From the NCBI GenBank assembly GCA_963750915.1, contig CAVVSF010000007.1, forward strand, positions 1,426,001-1,490,000: 64,000 bases of DNA. Direction: 5' to 3'. Below are positions 8,495-17,601 of this stretch, in pieces. Every line of letters begins with the position of its first letter. The first letter of the stretch is position 1. This DNA is from DATBJJ01 sp963750915. Lineage in GTDB: Bacteria > Acidobacteriota > Vicinamibacteria > Vicinamibacterales > 2-12-FULL-66-21. The notes below the pieces were generated by a model that did not search any database, was not told where the DNA came from, and saw only the letters and a program-made list of their open reading frames with translations. The position numbers were made by a program, and so were the translations under genes.

Positions 8495-10856
8495 CTAGAG
8501 GATCAAGAGCGGTGTGAGGAACAGCGGGTAGTAGACGTTGTGCGGTTGAGGTAGTAGTAGATGTTGACGTAGGGGAAAGTGGACGCGGAGGCAGACGGCA
8601 AAGACGAAGTGGTAGGTGGCGATAGCGTAAGGCGTGCACAGATGTTGTTGGGTTAGTAGTAGTAGCAGTAGATATTGACGCGGAGCATCACGGGCGGGCA
8701 GGCCTAGAGAGACGTCCTGATGTAAGTGAAGGCGCGGACAGCCTCTATCAGCTGCAGCTAGGGTGTAGTGCAGCAGCCGCGACGGTATGTGTGGGATGAA
8801 GAGGATGCTGTCGCTGTCAATAGCAGGCGGTAAAGAAATGTGGTACTAGGCGACGTGCATCTGGTAATAGGCGTAGTGGAAGCACTGGATGCTGGTAAGC
8901 TGCTTGTAGGCGGCCAGGCTTAATAGACAAAGTAGAGGAAGACGTAGGTGTCACGTGAAGTCAACTGCTTGTAGGCGGGAATGAAGTTGGCAATGGTAGG
9001 CAAGTTCTCAGAGAGTAGGGCGTACCGGACGGCGGGAGCATAGTCGTCGGGATCGACGACCGGCGAGAAGGCTGGAGGACGTCGAAGAGACTCGGCGCGG
9101 CGAGGCCGCCGCACATACGCGCCGTATCCCGCGCCGCGTCGCGCGCGGGCTCGGAGAACTATCGGGAGAGGGCACACGGAATGAAGCACCAGTAGTAAGG
9201 CATCGCTCAGCTTTCGTCCTAGTAAGTGTAGTAGGCAAACTGAGGAGTAGGAAAACAGGTGCCGAAGACGTGGTTGTAGAGCTGAGCCTTCTCCGCCGGG
9301 TCGGCGATGGCGTAGACACGGCGATAGACTGCTCGAGCTTGCGGTTGGCGAGATGGGCGCGTCGAAGGGGCCGCTGCAGCTGCTGGTTGTAGCAGTCGAG
9401 CGAATGCGCTGGCAGAGCAGCGCGTCGACGATCAGCGAGGCGTCGCAGCACGCGGTGGGTGACGTAGAGGATGATGCCGTTGACGGTCTTGTCGCGGTAG
9501 GTCTGCTTCAGTACGAGGCGCTCGCGCAGTAGCTGACTTCCAGGTAATCCTGCTTCGGTTCGATGCAGTTGCAGTGCTTCTACGTCACCTCTCGATGAAG
9601 CGCACCGGGTGACGGTGTAGTCGGTGAGGTTGCAGAGCTCGAGGTAAATCTGATAGCGGACCGCGGCAACCTGTTCCTTGTCGGCGAGCACCGAACGCAG
9701 GAAGTTGTCGAGCGATTCGAGGGTCAGGCGCGGCGGCTGGTGTAGTAGCCGTCGAGTAGACGAACGAGAGGTCGTGAAGATACGTGATGAGTGAAGTACT
9801 ATTGCAGCAGCTGACGGAACACGAAGTTGAGGACAAGGCTGCGATTGATGTTCTCGAGCGTCTGGGTCGTCGTCTGCTAGGTCTCGGAGATCTCGGTAGA
9901 CGTCACGTCGGTGTTGATCTGGACTGCCGCTGCGTGTCGGCGGTCTGGACGTGATGGCTGACGGCGTTGTTGAGGGTGCTGACCTGCTGCGACAGCGACG
10001 CGACGTCGTGTTGACCGAGGAGGCAGAGGCGCTGGCGTCGCCGCAGACGTTCCAGATCAGCATGTTGACACGCCTCGGCGCTGGTCGCCGCGGCCATGCT
10101 GTCGACGTCGGTCTCCGACGCGTCGCTGTTCACCGAGCTGGAGGTCTCGACCGTAGTCTGCAGATAGTACATCGCGCTCTCGGAATAGCTGTCGAGGACA
10201 GACTCGCTGGTAGAACGAGTGGTCTCGTTGTGGCGATAGTCGCGGATCTCGATCACGTCTTCTCGCGAGGCAGCAGGCTGAAGGTGCTGAGCGTCTGGCC
10301 GGCGCCATAGTCGCCGAGGTAAGAAGGCCATGCGCATCTTCATGACCATGTAGATTGACGGACGCGGCTTGCTCGGACGCTTCTGGAAGATCACTTCCTG
10401 TTTGCCAGAGGCGCGGCGGATGATCTGAGGGCGAAAGCCTTCGGCGATCTTGTGCGCGCTGTAGTAGCGCGCGAAGCTCGCAGACTGCGTGGAGACTGTG
10501 AGGTACGCGGCCTTGAACTTGACACCTGTGGCAGTGGCAGGCTCGGCGGCAATGAAGTTCAGGCCCGTGTCCATGACTTCCGCCAGGCTGGTGTAGGCCT
10601 GGCCGCCCAGCACCGCGGTCAGGCGCTGCGGCGTGAGATCCTCCTGCTCGCGCGCCAGGTCGAACCGGTTCCAGTAGTTCCCTTCCGGCGGCTGCTGCTC
10701 GCTCTTCTTGAATCGCGTCGCCGGCATGATCAGCCGGACGAGGCTCACCACCTGATAGGTGGTCGACGTCGGCAGGTTGTAGTTGAGGATCGAGGCGCTG
10801 CCATTCTGGTCGAGCTTGATCAGTGGCTCACGCGACGTACAGGACGAGTTTTCCAT
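8495..10856 (-). CDS. Large unrecognised protein with aromatic-rich C-terminus (heavily frameshifted)
   Basis: The minus strand is coding from ATG 10856, MENSSCTSREPLIKLDQNG, to a stop near 8495 after YYPLFLTPLLIL. Merged frames suggest about 780 residues. The first 180 residues are in one frame and look soluble. A Ser/Thr-rich stretch follows (NETTRSTSESVLDSYSESA, TTVETSSSVNSDASETD), then a conserved-looking segment (TLENINRSLVLNFVFRQL) and LKQTYRDKTVNGIILYVTHR. Past 9300 it becomes Tyr/Phe-rich (YVNIYYYLN, TYVFLYFVY) with AYKQLTS occurring twice. I do not recognise the family. Frame breaks are frequent and several in-frame TAG codons appear. Base composition is lower in GC than the neighbours. 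It is divergent from the LuxR-type gene. Confidence 0.55.
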
Positions 10857-10980
10857 GGTGGCCTGAACGGTCCTTCCTGCGCGGGCAGCGGTCGTGCCGG
10901 CGGTGCGCGAACGATAGTTGCCGGTGCGGAGTCGATCAATTACCGTAAACACACCATGCGCCGTCGAAGAGACAGACACG

Positions 10981-11808
10981 ATGGCTGAGTCGGTCGGGCT
11001 GCGACTGGCGGAGGTGCGGGCGCTGCTCCGTATGATTGGCGAGTGCGGCGAGCTTGGCGCCGATCCGGCGGCGTGGCGCCGGCACATGCTGGACGGGCTG
11101 CGCCGTCTCACCGGCGCGCAGGTGGCGCTCGCGCTGCAGATTCGCAATCAGGGCAGCGACGCAGAGGCGATCGTCGAACCGCTCGACAGCGGGTTCCTGG
11201 ACGACAGCGACCGCGCGCTGTGGGCCCACTATCAGCAGGAGAACGCGCACCGCGACGATCCGTTCCATCTCCGCTACTACCGCAACTTCACCGGCGCGCT
11301 GCGGACGCGGTCGCTGCGATCGGTCGTCGATCTCGCGGTGTGGCGGCGGTCGCGGCACTACAACGACTACATCCGCGCGTGCCGCCTGGACGACCGCATC
11401 ACCTCGTCGATGTCGATCCCCGGATCGACGCCGCGAACGACGGATGTCGTCGTCCTCCACCGGGCGGCGGCCGATGGCTGGTTTCCGCAGCGGGCGCTGC
11501 AGTTGACACATCTGCTGCGGGCGGAGCTGCTGCCAATGCTGGGACGGCGGCTGGCGCTGCCCGGCGCCGACGAACCGGGCTCGCTGCCGCGTCAACTGGT
11601 CAGGGTGCTGGAGTGCCTGGCGTGCGGTGATTCGGAGAAGCAGGCGGCGGCGCGGCTCGGCCTCAGCGTCCACACGGTGAACCGGCACGTGCAGCGGCTC
11701 TACCGCCGCTTCGATGTTCACAGCCGCGGCGAGCTCATGTTCCGCTGCCGCGACGTCGTCACCGCGCTCATGGCGCGCGGCGCCGGCACCGAGCCAGGCC
11801 TGACCTGA
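10981..11808 (+). CDS. LuxR-family transcriptional regulator
   Basis: From ATG 10981 the product is 275 residues. The C-terminal 65 residues are a LuxR/GerE helix-turn-helix: LECLACGDSEKQAAARLGLS then VHTVNRHVQRLYRRFDVHSR, with the usual spacing of conserved Gly, Leu, Val and Thr. The N-terminal 200 residues are probably a sensory domain but show no motif I recognise, and no phosphoacceptor Asp. It starts 125 bases from the divergent large unknown gene and may control it. A longer in-frame start at 10918 lacks support. No autoinducer-binding family was recognised. Confidence 0.85.
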   Translation: MAESVGLRLAEVRALLRMIGECGELGADPAAWRRHMLDGLRRLTGAQVALALQIRNQGSDAEAIVEPLDSGFLDDSDRALWAHYQQENAHRDDPFHLRYYRNFTGALRTRSLRSVVDLAVWRRSRHYNDYIRACRLDDRITSSMSIPGSTPRTTDVVVLHRAAADGWFPQRALQLTHLLRAELLPMLGRRLALPGADEPGSLPRQLVRVLECLACGDSEKQAAARLGLSVHTVNRHVQRLYRRFDVHSRGELMFRCRDVVTALMARGAGTEPGLT

Positions 11809-11820
11809 CCTCGCCGCTCG

Positions 11821-12805
11821 TCAGCGCAGCTTCACGCGCGCCAGGTAGATGGACGTCTTGCCTTCGTGCGAGGAGTAGTAGCTGACCCAGAGCAGATCCG
11901 CGTGCCACACCATGCCGGCGTAGCTGGTGTCGCCTCCTGACGGCAGCGTGAGTACCGGTTCGTAGCCGCCATCGAGCGTCATGCGGGCGACGACCGTCTT
12001 CGGCCCGCCGGGATAGCTGCGGCCCGAGCCCCACAGCTCGCCGTCCGGCAACCGGATGAAGTTTGGACCGCCCACCTGGTGGGTTGTCGGACGCCACGTC
12101 CACTGCGTGAATGGCGCGCGGCTGCGCCCGAGCCCACGCGAGGCGGTCACCGGCCTCACGCCTCACGAGCGCCACCATCTCGCCGTCCGGCATGAATCGG
12201 ATCGTTGCCTCGTTGGGGCTCCCCGGCACGGACAGCGTCGTCACGCGATCGAACGTACGGCCGTCCGCGGACGAGACGAGCGTCAGCGCCGATTCAGGCG
12301 ATGACGCTGGCAGCGTCTTGTAGGTGATGCCGTAGGCACGCCCTTCATGCCAGGTCACGCGCCACAACCAGTCCCCTTCCTCGAGGACGCGGGCCGGAGG
12401 AGTCCACGTGCTGCCGTCCGGCGAGAACATGACGCGCGGCTGCCGGCCCAGGTAGCGCTTGCCCTCGTACACCGAGCCGCCGGCGACGATCATCAACCGG
12501 TCATCAGGGGTAATCGACAACTTGGGATCACGAAGATCGATGCCGGCTTCGCCTACCAGCGCGGCCGACGTCCACCGCTCTCCATCGGCCGACACCAGCA
12601 CGCGGATGCGGCCGTCGCCGCCGACATGATCGTCTCCCTCGCGAAACGTGCAATACCAGCGGTCGCGCCAGCGAATCAGATCGGTGAACGCGTTGTGCGC
12701 GCCGGCGTCCCAGATCCGTTCGACGCTGACGATCGCGGGCGAAGGGCCGGACTGCCACGAGTGTCCGATGGCGAGTGCCAGCAGCAGAAGGCCGATCCTG
12801 CTCAT
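11821..12805 (-). CDS. Exported sialidase-like beta-propeller protein (one frameshift)
   Basis: The product starts MSRIGLLLLALAIGHSWQS, a signal peptide, so it acts outside the cytoplasm. Asp-box-like turns mark a sialidase-fold propeller: SADGERWTSA, SPDGSTWTPP and SSADGRTFDR. The segment FTDLIRWRDRWYCTFREGD fits the first arginine region of bacterial sialidase-like proteins. Near 12120 one extra base shifts the frame from VALVRREAGDRLAW into GRSRAPFTQWTWRP, and the rest continues to FIRLPDGELWGSGRSYPGG and the stop at 11821. Corrected length is about 327 residues. The substrate is not predictable; many such proteins are not true sialidases. Confidence 0.8.
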
Positions 12806-12879
12806 CGCGCGATGATACGGTCAACGGCCTGGCGACGGCCATGATCGATCGGACGCCGCGGGCAGCCGCGCGCTTGCCG

Positions 12880-13614
12880 TCACGAATCGGCTGCTGCGCG
12901 TCCGGCGCCGGTATTCGGCAACCGCGCGGCGCGAGGAAACAGGACGTTGTTCTCGAGATGAACATGCAGGTGCATGTCGGCCTCGAGCTGGGCGAGCCCG
13001 TAGTAAAGCCCGCGGAATGTCGGGCACGCCCACTCCGGCGGCGCGAAGCCGTCGGTCACGGACCGGATGAACACCAGGGCCCGGCCCGCCTCCGCATGGT
13101 CGGCTTCCATCGCGGCGATCGGCGACTGGATCCACTGGCGCGCATTCTCGATCGGCAGCGGCTCGCCGGCCTCGAGCGCGACGATGAACGGGAAGAGCAC
13201 CTGGTCTTCCTTCGCCATGTGCTCGAGCAGTTCCGCCTGCAGCCGTCTGAACGCCCGCTGCAGCGGCAGGAGCGTCTCCGGCAGGTGGTCACCGTGTCGG
13301 CTCACCACCTTGGCGAGCATGGCGTCGAGGCGGGGCAGCTCGAGCCTGAGCTGCTCGTGGTAGCGCGCCTGGATGTGCTGGATCAGCGCTCGCAGGGTGG
13401 CGCTGGTCCACTCCGGTACCGGCGAATCCGGTGCGAGCGCGGTCTGCAGCTCGGTCATGAGGGCGTCGACCTCGAGGCCGGCGGCCGTACACGCCTGCGT
13501 CAGGGGAATCTTGCCGCCACAGCAGTAGTCGATCTGATGCTGCTGGAAGATGCGGATCGTTGCGGGCGCGGATGTCGCGATCTCGGCGACGGTGGTTTCT
13601 GGTGTAATCGTCAT
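12880..13614 (-). CDS. ric: Di-iron iron-sulfur cluster repair protein Ric (YtfE/ScdA)
   Basis: This 244-residue protein has the two-part structure of the Ric family. An N-terminal DUF542 domain carries IDYCCGGKIPLTQAC (about residues 29-43). A hemerythrin-like domain has His/Glu iron ligands in ARYHEQL, SRHGDHL, LEHMAKEDQVLFPF, EADHAEAG and LHVHLENNVLFPR. Ric repairs Fe-S clusters damaged by nitric oxide or peroxide. It faces a Crp/Fnr regulator gene, and the shared promoter region contains a perfect TTGCGC-NN-GCGCAA palindrome. With N2O reductase genes close by, this is consistent with induction by NO. Identification is confident from the double-Cys motif and the helical bundle. Confidence 0.93.
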   Translation of the reverse strand: MTITPETTVAEIATSAPATIRIFQQHQIDYCCGGKIPLTQACTAAGLEVDALMTELQTALAPDSPVPEWTSATLRALIQHIQARYHEQLRLELPRLDAMLAKVVSRHGDHLPETLLPLQRAFRRLQAELLEHMAKEDQVLFPFIVALEAGEPLPIENARQWIQSPIAAMEADHAEAGRALVFIRSVTDGFAPPEWACPTFRGLYYGLAQLEADMHLHVHLENNVLFPRAARLPNTGAGRAAADS

Positions 13615-13678
13615 GTTTGCGGCCCCTCGAAGAATCGATTGAACGGCCCCAGACTACCGACTGTCCGCCTTGCCGTCG

Positions 13679-13692
13679 TTGCGCTGGCGCAA
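13679..13692. promoter_or_regulatory. Predicted Crp/Fnr-family operator TTGCGCTGGCGCAA
   Basis: A perfect 6-2-6 palindrome lies in the 142-base divergent spacer between ric and the Crp/Fnr gene, about 65 bases from each start. Its TTGNNNNNNNNCAA frame matches Fnr-type sites in length and outer bases, but the core is CGC rather than AT. The same palindrome occurs at 20815-20828. The assignment to the neighbouring regulator is inference. Confidence 0.65.
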
Positions 13693-13756
13693 ACCCCGAT
13701 GGGCCAGCGGCGCAGGGCCGGGCCACCGAAGGACGCCGGGCGTCCGCAAGGAGACC

Positions 13757-14446
13757 ATGCACTCGAGCTCGTTGCTTCGTTCACGAATGTTCGACGGGCT
13801 GAGCGATCCCGAACGCGAGCGGTGGCTCGTCCGCGGGACGTCCCTGTCGCTGAAGCGCGGCGACACGCTGGCGAGACAGGGAGAGCCGGCGCGGCACCTC
13901 TATCTCGTGGAGTCCGGCTTTCTGAAGATCCTGCAGCTGACGGCCGAGGGCACCGAGCTGATCGTTCGATTCGTGGGGCCCGGCGAGCCGTTCGGAGGCG
14001 TGGTGGCGCTCGGCAACTCCGCGTATCCCGTGACCGCCGTCGCGGCTCAGCCGACCGTCGTCCTGGCGTGGACGCGAGAGGCGGTCGGCGAGCTGCTGAA
14101 CCAGAACCAGCAGGTCCGCGTGAACATCATGCGCGAGATGGCGACTCACATGACCGATGCCCTGACCCGCGTGCGGGAGCTGACGACGGAGCGCGTCGGT
14201 CAACGGCTCGCGCAGACGCTGCTCCGCTTGACGCGGCAGTGCGGAGAGATCAGCGGGAGCGGCATCCTCATCACGCAGCCGCTCACTCGCCAGGAGCTCG
14301 CGGACCTGACAGGGACGACGCTCTACACCGTCAGCCGCACGCTGGCGAAATGGGAATCGCTCGGCGTGATCGAATCGCGGAAGCGGCTGCTGTTCGTCCG
14401 ATCGGCGAAGCGACTCGAGGAAATCGCCGGCTCGGAAGAAGAGTAG
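13757..14446 (+). CDS. Crp/Fnr-family regulator, likely nitrogen-oxide responsive
   Basis: The 229-residue protein starts at ATG 13757, five bases after AAGGAG. Residues 1-125 form the cyclic-nucleotide-binding-like beta roll (GDTLARQGEPARHLYLVESG, GPGEPFGGVVALG). A long dimer helix follows, then the winged helix TRQELADLTGTTLYTVSRTL. The Fnr N-terminal cysteines are absent, so it does not bind a [4Fe-4S] cluster in the Fnr way; DNR/NnrR-type members also lack them. The recognition helix reads LYTVSR where Crp and Fnr have the pattern R-E-T-V/I-S-R, so the base-contacting Glu is replaced by Tyr. This fits the unusual CGC core of nearby palindromes. Ric and nos genes are its likely targets. 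Confidence 0.88.
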   Translation: MHSSSLLRSRMFDGLSDPERERWLVRGTSLSLKRGDTLARQGEPARHLYLVESGFLKILQLTAEGTELIVRFVGPGEPFGGVVALGNSAYPVTAVAAQPTVVLAWTREAVGELLNQNQQVRVNIMREMATHMTDALTRVRELTTERVGQRLAQTLLRLTRQCGEISGSGILITQPLTRQELADLTGTTLYTVSRTLAKWESLGVIESRKRLLFVRSAKRLEEIAGSEEE

Positions 14447-14550
14447 AAGCTATCCCGCACTGCCGCTCATTCCGCGCATGCCGCGTGCGAACGAGCCTGG
14501 CGAGCGAGCACGGTGCGAGCGAGCGGCAGCGAGTGAGCCACGCGAACGGC

Positions 14551-14662
14551 CCGCCTTCGCCAAGGCTACGGCGAGGTCTCGCCGAAGCGCTTCGCGCGGA
14601 GGCGGAAGCGCGCCGTCGCCCTTCGACTTCGCTCAGGGCGTGGTGAGCGTAGTCGAACCACG
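14551..14662. repeat. Short dispersed-type hairpin repeat
   Basis: Downstream of the Crp/Fnr gene, 14622-14656 is an inverted repeat: TTCGACTTCGCTCA, a short loop, then TGAGCGTAGTCGAA, 14 base pairs with one mismatch. CCTTCGCCAAGGCTACGGCG lies just before it at about 14554. Variants of the TTCGAC..CGCTCAGGG motif also appear inside the Q module near 42830 (TTCGACGACGCTCAGCGG). It probably belongs to a small dispersed repeat type. No gene is present between 14447 and 14720. Confidence 0.6.
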
Positions 14663-14693
14663 AAGCGGCGCGCGAGAGAGCGTGTAGGGGAGT

Positions 14694-14714
14694 CCGAGGG
14701 GCGAAGCCCCTCGG
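14694..14714. terminator. Bidirectional hairpin terminator candidate
   Basis: CCGAGGGGC and GCCCCTCGG form a perfect 9-base-pair stem around a GAA loop. It lies six bases beyond the stop of the minus-strand nos operon and downstream of the plus-strand Crp/Fnr gene, so it sits between convergent genes. There is no T-run on either side, so it could act as a Rho-assisted or mRNA-stabilising stem rather than a classical intrinsic terminator. Confidence 0.55.
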
Positions 14715-14720
14715 TTAAGC

Positions 14721-15539
14721 CTAGAAGTCGCGCCGCCGGCGGGCGCCGGCAACGCCGAGGCCGAACATCACCGCGGACCACACCGAGAGCAGGCTGGCCA
14801 GCCACAAACCGCCATGGTCCAGCCACCAGCCGACGAGCATCCCGGTCCCGATGCTGGCGGGCGCCGTCTGCTCCAGTGTGAACAGCATCGTGACGCGCAG
14901 CGCTGCCAACGGGTTGAGCATCATAGGCAGCACCCACGCGTTCGGGTAGGACTGCACGAACGGCGCTCCCGAGATCGCCAGCAGCAACAGGTCGACGCCG
15001 AAGAGCAGGCCGAACCAGGCGCCAAGGGCGACCAGGAGACCGCGCACGTGATCGCGGACCCAGCATCCGATTGCGAGGCCGAGCAGCGCCAGGACCAGGC
15101 AGACGCCCGCCGCGGCCGCGCCGACGAACGAGAGCGAGGCCGTCACGCCGCTCGTGAGCGCCGCCGGCGCAACGGTCAGGATCGACGCCGCGCCGAGGAG
15201 CGCCGCCAGGGCGATCGCCTTGCCGGCCAGCCATGTCGCGCGGCCAACCGGCTGAGTGAACAGGACGGGGAACTCGTCCGCGTCACCATGGGCGGCGCTC
15301 AATCCGAGGAGCAGCGACGACAGCGACAGGCAGTACAGCACCGACTGCAGCACCCACGCCGGCGCCGAGCGAGTCGCCGCGTCAGGCGTGAACAGCGGCA
15401 GCAGCCCGGTCAGCGCGCATAGCGCCAGGTGGACCTGCAGGAAGCGATTGAGCCGGTGCTCGGCGATCTCGCGGCGAAACGCGGCGTCGATGGTAGCGAT
15501 GGCAACGAGGCGCGGCGGTGCGAACATGGCAGTCTCCAT
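14721..15539 (-). CDS. nosY: NosY-type ABC transporter permease
   Basis: The 272-residue product starts METAMFAPPRLVAIATIDA, with the start overlapping the nosF stop. It has a cytoplasmic N-terminus and six hydrophobic segments, including LALCALTGLLPLF, VLQSVLYCLSLSSLLLGLS, IALAALLGAASILTVAPAAL and LLVALGAWFGLLFGVDLLLL. This fits the ABC-2 permease NosY, which with NosF and NosD supplies sulfur for building the CuZ site of nitrous oxide reductase. It is the last gene of the nos operon, followed by a strong stem. Confidence 0.88.
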   Translation of the reverse strand: METAMFAPPRLVAIATIDAAFRREIAEHRLNRFLQVHLALCALTGLLPLFTPDAATRSAPAWVLQSVLYCLSLSSLLLGLSAAHGDADEFPVLFTQPVGRATWLAGKAIALAALLGAASILTVAPAALTSGVTASLSFVGAAAAGVCLVLALLGLAIGCWVRDHVRGLLVALGAWFGLLFGVDLLLLAISGAPFVQSYPNAWVLPMMLNPLAALRVTMLFTLEQTAPASIGTGMLVGWWLDHGGLWLASLLSVWSAVMFGLGVAGARRRRDF

Positions 15540-16237
15540 CAACCGGCGTGCGCGAGCCCGTCGTCGAGCCGCGCGAAGGGAAAGGCGTCGAGCAGCCGGG
15601 CCGGCGGCAGTTCCCGCTCGATGCGGCCGCGCTCGAGGACCAGGCAGCGGTCGGCGTGTCCGTTCCACTCGCCGAGCAGGTGCGTCGCCACCAGCACGGT
15701 GGCGCCGCGGCGCGCGGCCGCGCGCAGTTCAGCCTGCAGCAGCCGGCGCCAGTGCGGGTCGAGGCTGAGACCGGGTTCGTCGAGCACGAGTACCGGCGCG
15801 TCGGGCAGCGACAACACCGCCAGCGCCAGCCGCTGCCGCGTGCCGCCGGACAGGCGGCCCGTCGATTGCGCCCGGACGCCGGTCAGGTTCCATTGCGCCT
15901 CGACGATGCCGACGCGCGAGGCCGGCAGGCCGCGCAGCCTGGCGTAGAACGCCAGGATCTCTCCGGCGGTGAGCCGGGCATGAAAGCGCGGCGCCTGCGG
16001 CAGGAAGGAGAGCTGCGCCAGCGCCGCCATCCGCGACACCGCCAGGTCCGACTTCCCGATGACGACGCGGCCGGCGTCGGGCGCCGACAGCCCGCACAAC
16101 AGGCGCAGGGTCGTCGTCTTGCCGCACCCGTTCGCCCCGACCAGCAAAGTCACCTCGCCGGGCCGGACTCGCATGTCGAGCGAGTCGAGGACCCGGTGGG
16201 GGCCGTACGATTTGGTCAGCCCGGAGATCTTGATCAT
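15539..16237 (-). CDS. nosF: NosF ABC transporter ATPase
   Basis: The 232-residue protein begins at ATG 16237 (MIKISGLTKSYGPHRVLDSL). It has Walker A GANGCGKTT at 34-42, the signature LSGGTRQRLALAVLSL, and Walker B PVLVLDEPGLSLD with the switch histidine in VLVATHLLGEW. It is the cytoplasmic ATPase of the NosDFY complex that matures N2O reductase in the periplasm. The start overlaps the nosD stop by four bases and the end overlaps nosY, so the three are coupled. Confidence 0.93.
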   Translation of the reverse strand: MIKISGLTKSYGPHRVLDSLDMRVRPGEVTLLVGANGCGKTTTLRLLCGLSAPDAGRVVIGKSDLAVSRMAALAQLSFLPQAPRFHARLTAGEILAFYARLRGLPASRVGIVEAQWNLTGVRAQSTGRLSGGTRQRLALAVLSLPDAPVLVLDEPGLSLDPHWRRLLQAELRAAARRGATVLVATHLLGEWNGHADRCLVLERGRIERELPPARLLDAFPFARLDDGLAHAG

Positions 16238-17601
16238 GGGTGTGATCCATTCGTGAGAGGAGCGCGATCGACGACGCCGGCCAGGCCCGGCAGCTCGACG
16301 CGGGCGTGGACGAAGCGCAGCAGCCGTTCGGCGGGGCTGCCGGCGAGGAGGCCAATCGCCGGCAGCTCGCGGCGCAGCGCCCCGAAGAGATCGAGCTCGC
16401 GGTGTGGAAGGTCGGCGATGCCGTTTCTGTCGAGATCGATCGCGAGGGCGCCGTCCCAGTAATTGCCGCGGCCGTCGATGCTCCATTCGCTGGTGACGTT
16501 GCCGCCCGTCGTCTCGACGGTGTGGAGGTTGCCGAGGAAGCGGTTGCCGGTGAACCGATTGCCATCGGAGCTGTCCGAGACGTGGATGCCGATGTGATTG
16601 CGCTCGATCCGATTGCCGATCAGGCGGTTGCCGTTGCCGCTCTCGAAGAACACGCCGACGGTGTTGCCGCTGATCTGGTTCTCCTCGAGCGTCGAGCGTT
16701 CGACGGTCTGCAGCAACACGCCGTAGGATCGGTGGCCCTGGTTCGCGACGAAGCGGTTCCGCCGCAGTACGATTCCGTGCGACGACATCAACGCCGCGCC
16801 GGCCGCGTTGTCACGAAACACGTTGTCCTCGAACCGGTTCTCGTCCGAGTACATGTAGTGCAGGCCGTAGCGCACGCCTTCGACCTCGTTGTCGCGGACC
16901 TCGCTGTGGTCCACGAACGAGAAGTAGACGCCGTCCCGGGTATAACGAATCGTGTTCCCGGCGACGACGTGACCACTCGAGTTCCAGATGTGGACACCGT
17001 TACCGCGGCGGTTCTGGTTGAAGTCGACCTCGCACAGCTCCCCCGCCGCGGGCGTGCCGGCGGCTGCCAGCGGATCGATCGGCTGCTCGATGACGCGAGG
17101 GCCGGTGATGACGTTGCCTTCGATGCGGGCGCCGTCGGCCTGCCGGACGTAGACGCCGTGCAGCGAGTCGTGGATGCGATTGCCGACGATCACCGCTCGC
17201 GCGCCGGTAACGTGGACGGCGGCGTGATCGCGACCGAGGTCGAGGCCGGAGCCGCTGATCTCGAAGCCTTCGAGGACGACGGCGGCGGCGCGGATTTCGA
17301 GCGTGTGGGTGCGGCCGTCGCCGCGGAGGTGGGCTCCCGCCGCGGCGCGCAGCCGCACCGCGCGGTCGATCGTCCACGGCCCGCGATAGACGCCCGCCGG
17401 CACATCGATCGTGGCGCCGTCGCGGGCGCTGGCGAGTTGCGCCGCCAGCCACTCGGTCCGGTCGGGACCCTCGGTCAGCGGCGCTGCCTCGTGAGCGGAC
17501 GACACGGCGATCGGTTGAACGGTCGCGAGGCGCAGCCCGGCGGCGACCACAAGCGCGGCCTTCGCCCACCTGGCGAGGCGGCGGCGCGCGTCGGCGGTCA
17601 C
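16234..17601 (-). CDS. nosD: NosD copper-site assembly protein
   Basis: The 455-residue protein is chosen to start at GTG 17601, overlapping the previous stop. Its N-terminal hydrophobic segment (AALVVAAGLRLATVQPIAV) is a signal peptide. The body is a right-handed parallel beta-helix of about ten rungs with repeats such as VIVGNRIHDSLHGVYV, VVAGNTIRYTRDGVYF, RFEDNVFRDNAAGAAL and RLIGNRIERNHIGIHV, of the CASH/NosD type. NosD works in the periplasm with NosF and NosY to assemble the copper-sulfur cluster of NosZ. The length and the NSSGHVVAGN and GNYWDG segments fit the family. Confidence 0.93.
   Translation of the reverse strand: MTADARRRLARWAKAALVVAAGLRLATVQPIAVSSAHEAAPLTEGPDRTEWLAAQLASARDGATIDVPAGVYRGPWTIDRAVRLRAAAGAHLRGDGRTHTLEIRAAAVVLEGFEISGSGLDLGRDHAAVHVTGARAVIVGNRIHDSLHGVYVRQADGARIEGNVITGPRVIEQPIDPLAAAGTPAAGELCEVDFNQNRRGNGVHIWNSSGHVVAGNTIRYTRDGVYFSFVDHSEVRDNEVEGVRYGLHYMYSDENRFEDNVFRDNAAGAALMSSHGIVLRRNRFVANQGHRSYGVLLQTVERSTLEENQISGNTVGVFFESGNGNRLIGNRIERNHIGIHVSDSSDGNRFTGNRFLGNLHTVETTGGNVTSEWSIDGRGNYWDGALAIDLDRNGIADLPHRELDLFGALRRELPAIGLLAGSPAERLLRFVHARVELPGLAGVVDRAPLTNGSHP

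Noticed and set aside
8495..10856. In-frame TAG codons as evidence of stop-codon reassignment or pyrrolysine
   Set aside because: The same region has many frame breaks, and neighbouring genes use TAG, TGA and TAA as normal stops. Sequencing error is the simpler explanation.
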